From Misgurnus anguillicaudatus (lineage: Eukaryota; Chordata; Actinopteri; Cypriniformes; Cobitidae): 64,000 nt of DNA. Below, piece by piece: positions 52,826 to 64,000 of the stretch (position 1 is the first letter of the stretch; each line of letters starts with the position of its first letter). The notes beneath the pieces were generated by a model that ran no database searches, had not been told where the DNA came from, and was given only the letters and a program-made list of their open reading frames with translations. Both the position numbers and the translations under genes were made by a program. Where the stretch lies: assembly GCF_027580225.2 (NCBI RefSeq), contig NC_073358.2, forward strand, positions 13,250,001 through 13,314,000. The letters are read 5' to 3'.

Positions 52826-53237
52826 ATACAGGACAATGCCAAATGCATGACTGTCACCTCCTCATCAACAGCCTAGCGTGAATCATATACAGACATTAAT
52901 GGAAAACTGCCACATTGGACAAATAAGGCATCTCTGTAGGGATCCTGAAGTTTGCAATTCAATCCACATCAAACAGCCGAAACAGTAAACAGTGGAACAC
53001 AGCTAATCTACATTCAAGGACTGCAGAACTTTCAGTATACAGTTTTGGTTCCAGAAAAAAAAAACAGAATCATGATATTCTGTGCCAATTTACACATGGT
53101 CAAATTTGACTGTAACTTCCAATGTTACAAGACTAGAAGATGGGACATTATGTTAACCAACATATGTCAAAGAATGGACTTAAGAAGTTTTAGAATTAAA
53201 TTATGTGAGAGTTATTTAGAACTCTCAAAGGGGGAAT

Positions 53238-53715
53238 TGTTGAAATATAATTTGAATTATTATCATATGTATCTGTTCACCTAAATATGAAAGAAACAGC
53301 AAGTTAATGAAAGCTATTTAGCTGGAATGCATGCCTTTATTTCAATAGGGCATATTGACCATTTGTTATCTACTCAAAGGGGGATGATCTGGGATGTGTT
53401 TACACAGACCCCCTTCCTGCTGTAATGGTTATCTGACCAAAGGGGGATGATCAGGAATGTGTTTTACAGCTGTCCTTTCTTGCCTGACTGTAACCTCTCT
53501 TTCATGTTTATATTGTAATCTAAAGGCTTTGTTTCAATCTGAAGGGACTGCCCCCTTCGAATGGCTTTAAATGTAATGCATGTATACCTAAAGTCAGACT
53601 TGGTTACTGCAGCACCCCGAGCTCTATGCTCTGATTCCAAGAACGCTTTGTGCAATAAAGACTACTGCTCGAGGAAATCCAAGTCTCCTGGTCTTCGCTA
53701 AAAAGGTTTACAACA
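53238..53715 (+). repeat. 3' LTR of copy 2
   Basis: 478 bp, equal in length to the 5' LTR and differing at 6 positions by eye. Preceded by the polypurine tract and followed by the ACGC duplication. Confidence 0.93.
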
Positions 53716-53719
53716 ACGC

Positions 53720-54348
53720 TCAGTTCATTAAATAGCCTACGTCTTAGTTAAATACGCTTACTTTATTTAATATTAATTATACATTTATTAAATGTCTCTT
53801 GCAAACTATGAAGGGACAATGAATCAATACACTGACATGGTAATGCTACACAGCAGGGGCGTCAGTTTGTGTTGAAAAGTTGTGGGGATAAAAGATCAGA
53901 TAAAAACATTACTGCAGGACGGGAAAAATATTGAATAACGGCGCATCAAAAATGGGCATAGCGTTACGTTAGGCTAGTCAACAACAAGAAAATACTCAGC
54001 ATAAAACCCTCAACAATGTCGACTGCACACATGTAACAGTCCCTGCAACACCAGCTCAACCGAACAGTGCCAAAGCACCATACCGTAGAAAACAGCAGCG
54101 CTTTTAGTCAATGATTATAATGAATTTCATTACACATGTACAAGAAAACACACCATAAGCATACAACGCTACATATGTGACACTAGACCACAAAACCAGT
54201 CTTAAGCATCGCTTGATTTTTCAGAGCTTTTTAACCAAATGCTTTCAAAAAGTGGTGGGGACATCCCCAGCGTAAATAACACCAATGCTAGACAGTTACT
54301 TTACGTGGATTTCATCGGACATACGTGGATTTCATCGGACAGGGACGA
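53720..54348. other. Intronic DNA with a hAT-like remnant
   Basis: 53853 (caggggcgtcagtttgtgtt) resembles a hAT end, like 10186. A direct repeat of acgtggatttcatcggacat/cag occurs at 54302-54342. No exon. Confidence 0.4.
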
Positions 54349-55056
54349 TATATATAGCTTAGCCCCATCCATTCAATGCCACCAATCAGAGACAAAGCTA
54401 GAAGCGACCAAACACATCAACGCCCCTCCCATTCAAGACGAGCAGCCACACGAGCAAGTTTGGTGGCACAAAATAAAACGTAGCGCTTTTCTAAACGGAT
54501 TTAAAAGAGGAACTATAATTTATGGCGTAATAGCACTTTGGGAGTACTTCGACTCGCCTGAAAAGTCCGCTCCCCTTCTCCCTCTCATAATGGGAGAGGG
54601 AGGGTGTTACTGCGCCAAGTCGAATTACTCCCAAAGGTGCTATTACGCCATAAATATAGTTCCTCTTTTAAATCCGCTTAGAAAAGCGCTACGTTTTATT
54701 TTGCACCACCAAACTTGCTCGTATAACTATTCGTCTTAAATAGGAAAAACGTTGATGTGTTTGGTCACTTCTAACTTTATCTCTAAATGGTAGCATTGAA
54801 TGAATGGGGCCAAGCCAAACGCCATCGAAGCGTCGCAGCGCGCTCCAGCGCTTACGTGCACGCACACAGATGATGGAGGGATGTGTCAACAATTCTTAGT
54901 TAAGGTAAGAACTAGGGCCGGGACTCGATTAAAAAAATTAATCTAATTAATTAGAGGCTTTGTAATTAATTAATCTAAATTAATCGCATTTTAATCACAT
55001 ATAAATATTTGACCTGAGAACATTAAGAAGTAATTTTTTACATGGATTTTAGTATA

Positions 55057-56579
55057 CACTCTTAGAAAGGATGTGTTAATTTTATACACATCATTGTGCT
55101 GTAAGCTTTTAACACATTATGTGTAATTTTAACACATTATGAGTCATTTTGTCTTGATTTTGTGTTCAAGTATAACACACGTTGTGCTAAAAGTAACACA
55201 AAATGTGTTGTTTCAATAATAACACAGAGATGGGTGGATTCCAGGACGACGCAGTTAGTGTGTTGTCCCAGAATCAACACTAATGTGTTGTTTTTAAAGG
55301 GGACATTCCAGAAGACGTTTTTAAGATATTAAATAAATCTTTGATGTCCCTTGAGTACATATGTGAAGTTTTAGCTCAAAATACCATATAGGTAATTTAT
55401 TGTGGCATGTTAAAATAGGCACTTTATGGGGCTGAGCAAAAATGCACCGTTTTGTGTGTATCCCTTTAAATCCAAACGAGCTGCTCAGGTGGGCGGAGTC
55501 TCAAGCGCTCCCGCTGTAGAGCTGACAAAGCATCGAGGGAGATTCTCTCACGAAAGAAGTTAGTGAGCGATGTTAAGCATTATATATTTGAACAAGTTTA
55601 AAAAGTCAATTATCTGTTTTATGCATACTAAATACATGTTTATCAGCAGATGGGGAACATTGTGGAATAAAAATAAAGACTTTTAGGTATCATGCTGCAC
55701 TTGTTTTAAACAGGCACAATGATTTTCAGCATGTTACAATAAAATACACGTCCACAAACACTCAGAAGTTTACTTTTTGACCAAACCACACGAGCACATT
55801 TAAATGATCTGTAATAAAACAACACGTTTAATGCTTAAACTTCAGAGAAACAGATCAAATGACATGTTTAAGTTTATTGTGCACACATATTGAACACATT
55901 CGCGTTTCTGTCAGTCTCTCATCTATTTTGTAACTCCTCATTCATTTGAAACTTCAGAGAAACATTAAACAACATATTTACTTATTGTGTATGATAGTGA
56001 ATACGTGTTGTTCACTCACTCTGTCTCGTACAGTGCATTAATCATCGTGTTCATTTATATAAACTTCAGAGAAACATATTAAACAACATAACTTACTTGA
56101 AAGCGAACCGTCGCGTTGCTCTCTCTCTCGTTCGTTCGCTCACTCGCTCTCTCTCTTGCACTAAGGTAACGTTAATCCTTTAGAACGTTAATTCAATCTT
56201 TAGAAAGATTATTAAAACTACAAGTTATAAGATTGTAGGCTCCTGTTTGTGTTTGATGGAATACAAACGCGTCGTGCTGTCAGTCATACTTTCTCTCGGT
56301 CACTCTCACTCGAGATAGCATCATGATTGGATAGCGCAGTTGCAGGGGCGGTATCATTATAATGAGATCCCTTAGCTACGTCATGCGGGGAGCGAAATCC
56401 GCATGACCTATTTATTCACATGCTTGCAGAGAGAGCCTTACCAAAACAAAGTTACAGGGTTGCTATTTTTCATGTTTTCTGGGTTGGTAGAAGCACTGGG
56501 GACCTGATTATAGCACTTAAACACGGAAAAAGTCTGATTTTCATGGAATGTCCCCTTTAACACATTCGTTCTTAGAGTG
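55057..56579. mobile_element. TA-target element nested in the hAT
   Basis: Ends CACTCTTAGAAAGGATGTGT and the inverse (ACACATTCGTTCTTAGAGTG), flanked by TA (55055-55056, 56580-56581). The subterminal part repeats aacacattatg/aacacaaaatgtgtt motifs. Tc1/mariner-type MITE. Confidence 0.8.
55298..56556. mobile_element. TTAA element, innermost of the nest
   Basis: Starts aggggacattccagaagacg and ends ttttcatggaatgtcccct, flanked by TTAA (55294-55297, 56557-56560). The interior has several repeats of an aacttcagagaaacat block near 55850, 55950 and 56065. Non-coding. Confidence 0.82.
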
Positions 56580-57613
56580 TACCATGAATAATGACTGAAT
56601 ACATAAGCTTAAGCAACAAAATATTGTTTATTGAGCCCTATTCGGACAGGATTAGTTTTACAGGGGTAGATGGCATAATGTACCTTGCTTCCAGATATCA
56701 GATGTGCAAACAACATGACACAGACAAGGAAAACGCGAAACACTGTGTTTAATTCCAGTTTGGGGAGAACGTCAGTTTCATAAACAGTTCCATGCCTCTG
56801 AGAAGTAAATTTGACTTTTTTTTTAAGTTTGTGTCGTGTTTTATTCAGAAACTGACTTGTAACTGACTTGTTTCTCCGTCTAGAACGCAAGTAAATGCTT
56901 CTTTAAGCGCTTTTATATTTAAAAGAAACCCGCAAATTAAACGCGATTTACGTGTATATTTACAGCTGGTCTATTCGCACTGGATTTGTATTACCTGAGG
57001 TAATTTCTCCGGACCTTTTTACAGAAGGTAAAAGACGCCGTAATCTTTACTGACATTGTCCGTAATGATTACTGACATGGAGCATTCGGACTGGACTAAA
57101 ATCACCGAGAAGCTCTGATAAAAACTTGCTTTACCCCACATCCCTATGTAAAACTAATCCCGTCCGAATAAGTCGTTGTGCCCGGAGTCGGGCTAATGTC
57201 CACGCTAGCTGCTGTATGTTTTGCATTGAGATGCTCGATGTGCTGCGGTGATATGTGAATTCCTTGTTGCATAGCTTACACACAACCATGCTTTTATCGA
57301 CGCTTACATCCGTTCGTTTTTTATAAAAAAATTCCCATCCACGGGTCCAACCAAAGCGATCTCATCAGCCTCTTGGTTCATGTTCACTGTGGTTTGTTGT
57401 GAAGTCATGAACGCTAGTTGGTGCTCCAGTATAATCGGTCCGCCGAAACTCATGAGAAATGTTCCGCGGTGCAAAAATAAGTGCGATTAAAATGCGTTAA
57501 AAATGTTTAACGCGTTATTTTTGTGTAATTAATTAATCTTAATTAACGCGTTAAAGTCCCGGCCCTAGTAATAACATATTTTAATATTGAAAATGAGTAG
57601 ACTATTCCTTTAA

Positions 57614-58286
<673 letters not shown>

Positions 58287-58301
58287 CATACACATACATA
58301 T

Positions 58302-59527
58302 TAGGGGTGGAATGGTACACAGAAGTCCCGGTTTGGTTCGTACCTTGGTTCAGGCGCCACGGTTCGATTCACTTTCGGTACAATGGAGGGAAAAGCAAAA
58401 CAAAAATGAAGAAGGCATTTTTTTAGGCATTTTTTTTAGTACTTAAGCTAATCTTAAAAACATAGGTGTCCTTATCAGTGTTATTTTCAGATGTCATGAA
58501 TATGAACTGAAATGCATTTAACATACTATCTCGTATTTCAAAAATGTATACCACTTTAAGTAATCTTGTACTCATCTTTCATACAAATATGGGTTCAAAT
58601 GTATTACAAGTGTTACCTAAATACATTTTAAAATTACATTTTGGCCTTATTTCATATTAAATGTACTAAAGAACAAAAAAATAGGCTTGTAGGATCAATT
58701 AATAGGTGTGTACGACTTCACGAGGCGCTGCAAGAAACGACAAGTTAATGACATCAGAGTAACGCGAGAGCGATTTGAAATCAGCCTCCTCCGCAAGATT
58801 TCTCGCGGTACTCTGACGCTGATGGCGCTGCATAAAGTTGAGCACGCTTAAAAAACTGAAAGCAGCTGAACTCGACAGAACTGCCCTGCGTATGCCTGTT
58901 GTATATAGCAGGACAATTTATCTCCTACTTCTCAGCGTGAGAAATACAAAGTGTGGCGTTTGAACTGACTGAAATGCGTGTTTGTCAAGGTGAATGCGTG
59001 AGACTTGAGAGCCCTGATTAGATGTATTTCCACTCACATACCTAACAACTGCTGAACAACGCCGACGCAAAGTCCTCTTTTTTTCCACCACTCTCTCGCC
59101 TGTACTATTGTAACTGACTGGAAAACTGAAGCTTTGCCAAACTTGCGATCTTAAAGAGGCTGGCGGAACGTCTTGTGGAACACCACTTGCCATACTCGCT
59201 GTCGGCTGCTCATTCACTGACTGGACCGGCGTCGACGTGACAAAAAAAGCAGAGTGCCAGAGAATGTAGACGGGCTCTGATAGAGCGCATACATAGGCGG
59301 AGCTCAGCTGCATTGTCGCCAATCAGAGCTTCAGAGCTAAAGCGGGGCAACAGATTAGCTGTCCATAAAGAACCCGCGGATCTAACAGTAGTTCCGCATT
59401 ACATTAATTATTTTGCACGCAAGTTTTTTTATTTTCATACCGTGTATTCTCCGTTTAAATTCATGCACCGAACCTGACCCCCGTACCGATTCGGTTCGAA
59501 ACGAATACATGTATTGTTCCACCCCTA
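58302..59527. mobile_element. hAT-type element inserted by the TA tract
   Basis: Ends TAGGGGTGGAATGGTACA and its inverse ...TTGTTCCACCCCTA. Flanks atacatat and atacatac match at 7 of 8, although the low-complexity flank makes this weak. The subterminal ggttcgattcactttcggta has an inverted partner near 59480-59500. No transposase found. Confidence 0.75.
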
Positions 59528-59559
59528 ATACATACATATATATATAAATACACATGGCA

Positions 59560-62500
59560 GCACTGTTCGATATATTAAAAATCCATTCGCAATTTAACAA
59601 GTGTCGCGACATCATGTTTACCACGTTTGGTGTCAATCGCATGAAGAGGATTATTTAAAAATTCACCATATGCACTGTTTTATAGCGAAAGTTGTGAACT
59701 GTCCGGTTGTTCGGTTTATCCATCCAAAGCTGTCTGTTTTATATTCCCTGCACTTCGGTTACAGTCTGCCCGCCCACATGATCTGCGTGCTGGGATATAA
59801 AAAAGCCCACGAGTTGATCTTCAGTCACTATGCTCTAGCTGCTTTAACTCTGCTTGCAATTTTGGTGTCAGATTTCATCCGCACGCACACACAACATGGT
59901 GTTCATGAGCAGATAAGTCTGACAACAAAAAGAGGCAGCACTACTGTTTTTTAAATCTGTGGTGTGGATTAATTATTTGCGCGAGTAATTTACATAAAAC
60001 ATCAATGTAAAGATGCGTTGGTGGGGCAATGTGAATAATGCAAATTGGGCTTTGTTATTGCCGCAAACACGCGTTATTTGCCTCAGACACGTCTTGTTGA
60101 AAAAGTTCAAATCAAGAAGAGAATTCCCATGATGCTAAGGTAAATCCCACAAGTAATCTTGATTGAGGAATGCATTTTTGGTTTCTACAGCATAGAATGA
60201 TGTTGGACTTAATAGTAGTGCAGTAAGGTATAGCCTTAATATACAATGTAAAGGGTAATATAGTAAGTAAAAAATGTACAAAATGGCAAATTTATGTTTA
60301 CATGTGTTTATTTTTGTAAAATGTAAGAATTCATGTGTTCCCTAGTTTGAATGGGATATCATTTATATATATTTTTATTTAATTATACCTTATAACACTT
60401 TAATAGGCCAAGTCATCAGTACCGAACTGAACACCGTTGACAAGAACCGAAAATTGTATTGAACAGTAGACAAACTGTATTGTTGCATATATTGTTGCAA
60501 ATATATTTTTTGCATTACAGGGTGTGCTACAGAGTCCCGCTACCACGCCCGTGTTCCAACCTTGGCCCAGTCCTAATGGCCGACGACTCTGACGTCTGTG
60601 CCAAAATTCAAGAGTTTTTGAGCATGTTAAGGGACCCAAAGTGCACGTCAGGAGCCTTAAATATGAGTGAAAATAAATGTACATTTGGTACCCAATTTAG
60701 AATCTACAATGTCTTGACATTATGTTGATCACGTTTGGTGTCAATCGCATGAATCCTTTTGGAGGAGTATTTAAAAGTTCACAGCCTGGTATTGTAAGGC
60801 TTTAATATGCCTGAAAATAAAAGTACATTTTGCCGCGTTGCCATGGGAACAGCGTTTGAGATATCAAAAATCCCTTCGCAATTTAGCATCTAAAATGTCT
60901 TGGGATCATCATGTTCACCACTCTTGGTGTCAACTGTATGAATCCTCTAGGAGGAGTATTTAAAAGTTCATTGCATGCAACTGTCAAAAAAATTCAACTT
61001 TGTGATTGACCTGTTGGTGGCGCTACACCCGGGACTTACAATAGGCACATCGACGCGATCGGAATCTTCAGCCGAACATATACCCTTGTGTGTCATCACA
61101 ACATTTTTTGCCTTAGATATTAGACACTTTCTGTTTCTATGATTTCGCCTTAAATTTGTCTCCTCGCCATGGCAGCACTGTTTTAGATATCAAAAATCCC
61201 TTTAGCAAGTGCAATGTCTCGGCATCATGTTCACCACGTTTGGTTTCAATCGCATGATTCCCCTAGGAGGAGTATTTAAAAGTTCACTGCATGCCTTTTT
61301 AGATACAATCCAAAATGGCTGACTTCCTGTTGGGCGGAGCTAAAATGTTTGAGGGCAAAAGTTGTTTGGGTCGATGAGATCTATATATGTACCAACTCTT
61401 GTACATGTGTGTACATGTTTGCCTGATCTGTGGTTAAATATCGGTGGACTATTTTATGTTGTTACTGACCCGTTTGGGGACTGCAGGTAAATGTAACCCC
61501 ACATTTTAGACGAAGGGGAGGCTAGTGAGCCACTTAAGAGAAACACCTTTTTCAGGCCTTTTTATCCACACTTAACAGACCACAACTGTGATGTGTGTGC
61601 CAAACTTTAAGTTAATCTAAGCACGCCAAGTGCCTTAAATATGCATGAAAAAAGTTAACTTGACACAATGCCATAGCAACAGCTTTTGAGATATCAAAAA
61701 TCTGTTCGCAATTTATCAAGTCCAATATCTCGGCATTATGTTATCTAAGCCTGGTCACAATCACATAAATGCCATAGGAGGAGTATTTAAAAGTTTACCT
61801 CATGCGACTGTCAAAATACCCACCTACATTACTGACACACTTCCTGGTGCCTGTTGGTGACGCTATGTCCGAGATTCACAATAGACACATCGATGCGATT
61901 GGATTCCTTGGCCAAACACACACTCCGCATGTCATCACAATAAAACGTCTGTGTTTCAACCTTTGCCCGGTCCTAATGACCGACAAATCTGATGTCTGTG
62001 CCAAATTTCAGGGGTGTTCGAGCATGTTTAGGCACCCAAAGTGCACGCCAAGAGCTTAAATATGCCTGAAAATGAAAGTTAAGTTTGACACCTTGCCATG
62101 GGAACAAGGCAAGGTGAGATATCAAAAATCCCTTCCCAATTTATCATCTACAATGTCTCAGCATCATGTTGACCACTTTTGGTTTCAATCGCATGAATAT
62201 CCTAGGAGGAGTATTTAAAAGTTCACCACATGCAACTGTCAAAAAATCCACCATTGTGATTGACACACTTCCTGGCGCCTGTTGGTGGTGCTATGCCTAG
62301 GAGTCACAATTGGCACATTGATGCGACTGGAATTTTCAGACGAACAAACACCCTGCGTGTCATCACAATAAAACATTTTTTGCCTTAGATATTAGACACT
62401 TCCTGTTTCTCTGATTTCACCATAAATGTGTCGCCTCGCCATGCAGCACCGTTTGAGATATCAAAAATCCATTCACAATTTAGCAAGTCCAGTGTTTCGG

Positions 62501-62870
62501 CATCATGTTTACCACGTTTGGTGTCAATCACACAAATTCCCTAGGAGGAGTATTTAAAAGTTCAACGCATGCATTTTTTTAAACAATCCAAAATGAGCGA
62601 CTTCCTGTTGGGTGGAGCTAATAGGTTTTGCCAAAGTTGATCAGGTCAATGATATCTATATACGTTCCAACTCTCGTATACGTGCGTACATTTCTACCCG
62701 ATCTGTGCACCAATGTTTGTTTTTGCATTACAGGGGGCGCTACAGAGCCCCTTTGCCAAGCGCGTGTTTCAGCGTTTGCCCGGACCTGATGGCCCACCAC
62801 TCTGACGTCTGTGCCAAATATCAAGAGTGTTTGAGCATGTTAAGGCACCCAATAAAAAAAATTAAAGATG
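59560..62870. repeat. GGTGGCGCTA-type repeat family, long block
   Basis: A gtttggtgtcaatcgcatga ... aggaggagtatttaaaagtt module recurs at about 59620, 60735, 60920, 61235, 61740, 62160 and 62520, alternating with cattacagggggcgctacag, ctgacgtctgtgccaaattt and cttcctggcgcctgttggtg modules. It looks like one long element or array with internal repeats of 300-500 bp. No ORF is conserved between modules, so it is non-coding. Confidence 0.7.
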
Positions 62871-64000
62871 CAAGCAGCAATGGTAGGGCCCTCGCACGCA
62901 TGGGTACAGCCACCCTATTGCCTTAGTAAAGCAGTGAACCAGGGGGACATGAATTTAAGTGCGTAAATTTAGGTGGGTATTCAAAGGAATTTTGATGTGC
63001 CACATCTCCTGTGTGCAGCAAGTGGCGCTATGACTGTAACTGATTATTGTTATATTGACGCGTTCAGGCCAGGACCCTTATCAAACGTGTGAAGTCTGGG
63101 ATAGGTCGGACATTGTATGCCTGAGTTACAACAGCTCATGGTGAAACATCAAAATTTGACAGGCCCTCATGGACACGGTCTTTAACAAAAATTCAAGATC
63201 ATCACAATTTGTCATTGCAAAGTCCTTAAGATCAGTCTGACCAAATATGATGATGATCTGATAAAATTTTATGAGCAGTAAATCACAGTGTAAACACATG
63301 ACATTTCCTACTGCCACCAGGTGGCGCTATGCCTGTCTCTGAATATTGCCATGTTGATGTGTTCAGGCCAGGGGCCTCATTTATAAAGCGTGAGTACGCA
63401 CAAAACGAGGCTGAAAACGTGTGTACGCCACTTCCCACGCAAAGGTTGTGATCTATAAAGAAAAACGTGATGGCAGAATGTGCGCACCTGTAAGCAAACT
63501 CTGACCCATGCGTAATTTTTTATGCGTACGTAGACTTTTAGTAAGGATTCTACGCACAGTTTTATAAATGAGGCCCCTGGACACTTGAATCCTGGGACAG
63601 ATTGGATATTTTAAACCTGAGTTAGAACAACTTCCTATTTCCTGGCAAAATGTAGAAACTTGGCAGGCCGCCACGGACATACCCTCAAACGAAAAGTCAA
63701 GATCTCTGCAATTTAGCATAGCAAAGGCCTTTAGATGACACAGACCAAATATGGTTATAATCTGATTAAATCACTAGGCGGAGTTTGTTAAAGTATGAAG
63801 CCTGGAAATTACAAAATTTGCATCCAAATTACACAGAAAATTCAAAATTGTTGACTTCCTGTGGGGTTTAGAAATTGGATCCAAAATACTTTTTTGTAGG
63901 TCTTGGGGTGTTTTATGATCATACCGCATTTCGCATCTGTACGTTTAAAATAGTGAGGGGGCTGCTCTCTTGAATTTTTGAAGGTGGCACTATAGAGCCA
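62871..64000. repeat. Related repeat with gtggcgctatg modules
   Basis: From agatgcaagcagcaatggta, with caagtggcgctatgactgta at 63019 and ccaggtggcgctatgcctgt at 63318; similar to 24950-25600. Split by the MITE at 63371-63577. Runs off the window edge. Confidence 0.6.
63371..63577. mobile_element. MITE with ggggcctcatttataaagc ends
   Basis: Left end ggggcctcatttataaagcg, right end inverted (cagttttataaatgaggcccc). The host repeat is continuous around it (gttcaggcca... and ...ctggacacttgaatc). About 207 bp, non-coding; boundaries within a few bases. Confidence 0.8.

Larger units (their letters stand above)
49989..53715 (+). mobile_element. Gag-only endogenous LTR retroelement, copy 2 (young)
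   Basis: Complete element: 478-bp LTRs at both ends (TGTTGAAATA to ACA), 4-bp target duplication ACGC (49985-49988, 53716-53719), primer-binding site at 50469, leader with stem-loops, an open gag, and a polypurine tract aaagggggaa at 53227-53236. The LTRs differ at 6 of 478 positions by my alignment, so the insertion is recent. There is no pol, and only a non-coding 3' region where env would be. It lies antisense to skic3 in the intron upstream of exon a. Confidence 0.93.
54913..57567. mobile_element. hAT-type element nested in the fold-back element
   Basis: Ends TAGGGCCGGGACT and AGTCCCGGCCCTA; flanks gtaagaac (54905-54912) and gtaataac (57568-57575) match at 7 of 8. The subterminal regions carry aattaatctaattaatt and its inverse. 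No transposase was recognised in the 2.66 kb. Confidence 0.88.
54349..57613. mobile_element. Fold-back element copy C, with a three-deep nest inside
   Basis: Left arm from about 54349 (left tip missing), loop near 54590, right arm to 54904, then resumed after the insertion at 57568-57613 (ataacatattttaatattga to ttcctttaa). It is interrupted by the hAT at 54913-57567. Its arms contain about 21-22 T-to-C differences from copies A and B, clustered at 54369-54477 and 54812-54823, with very few changes of other kinds. The 166-codon open frame at 54239-54739 exists partly because two of these changes remove stop codons. Confidence 0.85.

Noticed and set aside
52952..53284. 110-codon frame in the 3' part of LTR copy 2, considered as env
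   Set aside because: No ATG, no signal peptide, cleavage site or membrane segment, and it runs into the LTR. At most an env relic.
59601..59954. 117-codon plus-strand frame
   Set aside because: It begins inside the GGTGGCGCTA repeat family, has no known domain and no splice context.

Overview
The window looks like teleost nuclear DNA, most likely from a cyprinid. It is AT-rich, has long CA and TA microsatellites, and is packed with fish-type DNA transposons (hAT, Tc1, TTAA-target MITEs, fold-back elements). There is one split, conserved vertebrate gene and no bacterial or phage-like organisation.

The only host gene I can support is on the minus strand: the middle part of skic3 (ttc37), the tetratricopeptide scaffold of the Ski complex that feeds mRNA to the cytoplasmic exosome. 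Sixteen consecutive exons run from 49432 down to 7919 (1866 coding bases, about 622 codons). All sixteen splice boundaries keep reading phase and use GT/AG. The N-terminal exons should lie beyond 64000 and the C-terminal exons were not found in 1-7918. Exons are compact at 7919-9524, 23883-24869, 33062-33524 and 49162-49432. They are separated by introns of 14.4, 3.2, 4.9 and 15.6 kb that are filled with mobile DNA.

Layout: 1-7918 holds a decayed terminal-exon fragment of a SAMD3-like fish gene, a fold-back element, a tandem duplication, and a hAT insertion inside an older element. 9525-23882 (intron) holds a fold-back element, nested TTAA elements, a multi-kilobase imperfect palindrome interrupted by two hAT-type insertions, an 888-bp tandem duplication bounded by CA repeats, and a LINE 3' end. 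24870-33061 holds several TTAA-flanked MITEs, a hAT element and a 485-bp tandem duplication. 33525-49161 (intron) holds a 4.1-kb hAT with a Tc1 inside it, a GGTGGCGCTA-type repeat family, a tandem hairpin array, a gag-only LTR element (41302-45554) and another hAT with a nested TTAA element. 49433-64000 holds a second, young gag-only LTR element (49989-53715), a four-level transposon nest (about 54349-57613), a hAT element and more of the GGTGGCGCTA family.

The most interesting points are these. The two LTR elements carry gag but no polymerase, share the same truncation joint, and have arrays of small stem-loops in their leaders. One fold-back copy carries dense T-to-C changes in both arms, all on one strand, resembling A-to-I editing of an RNA made in the skic3 sense direction. 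A (GT)44-type repeat starts 9 bases after a skic3 splice donor. Family calls rest on motifs and recall of known families; no database search was possible.
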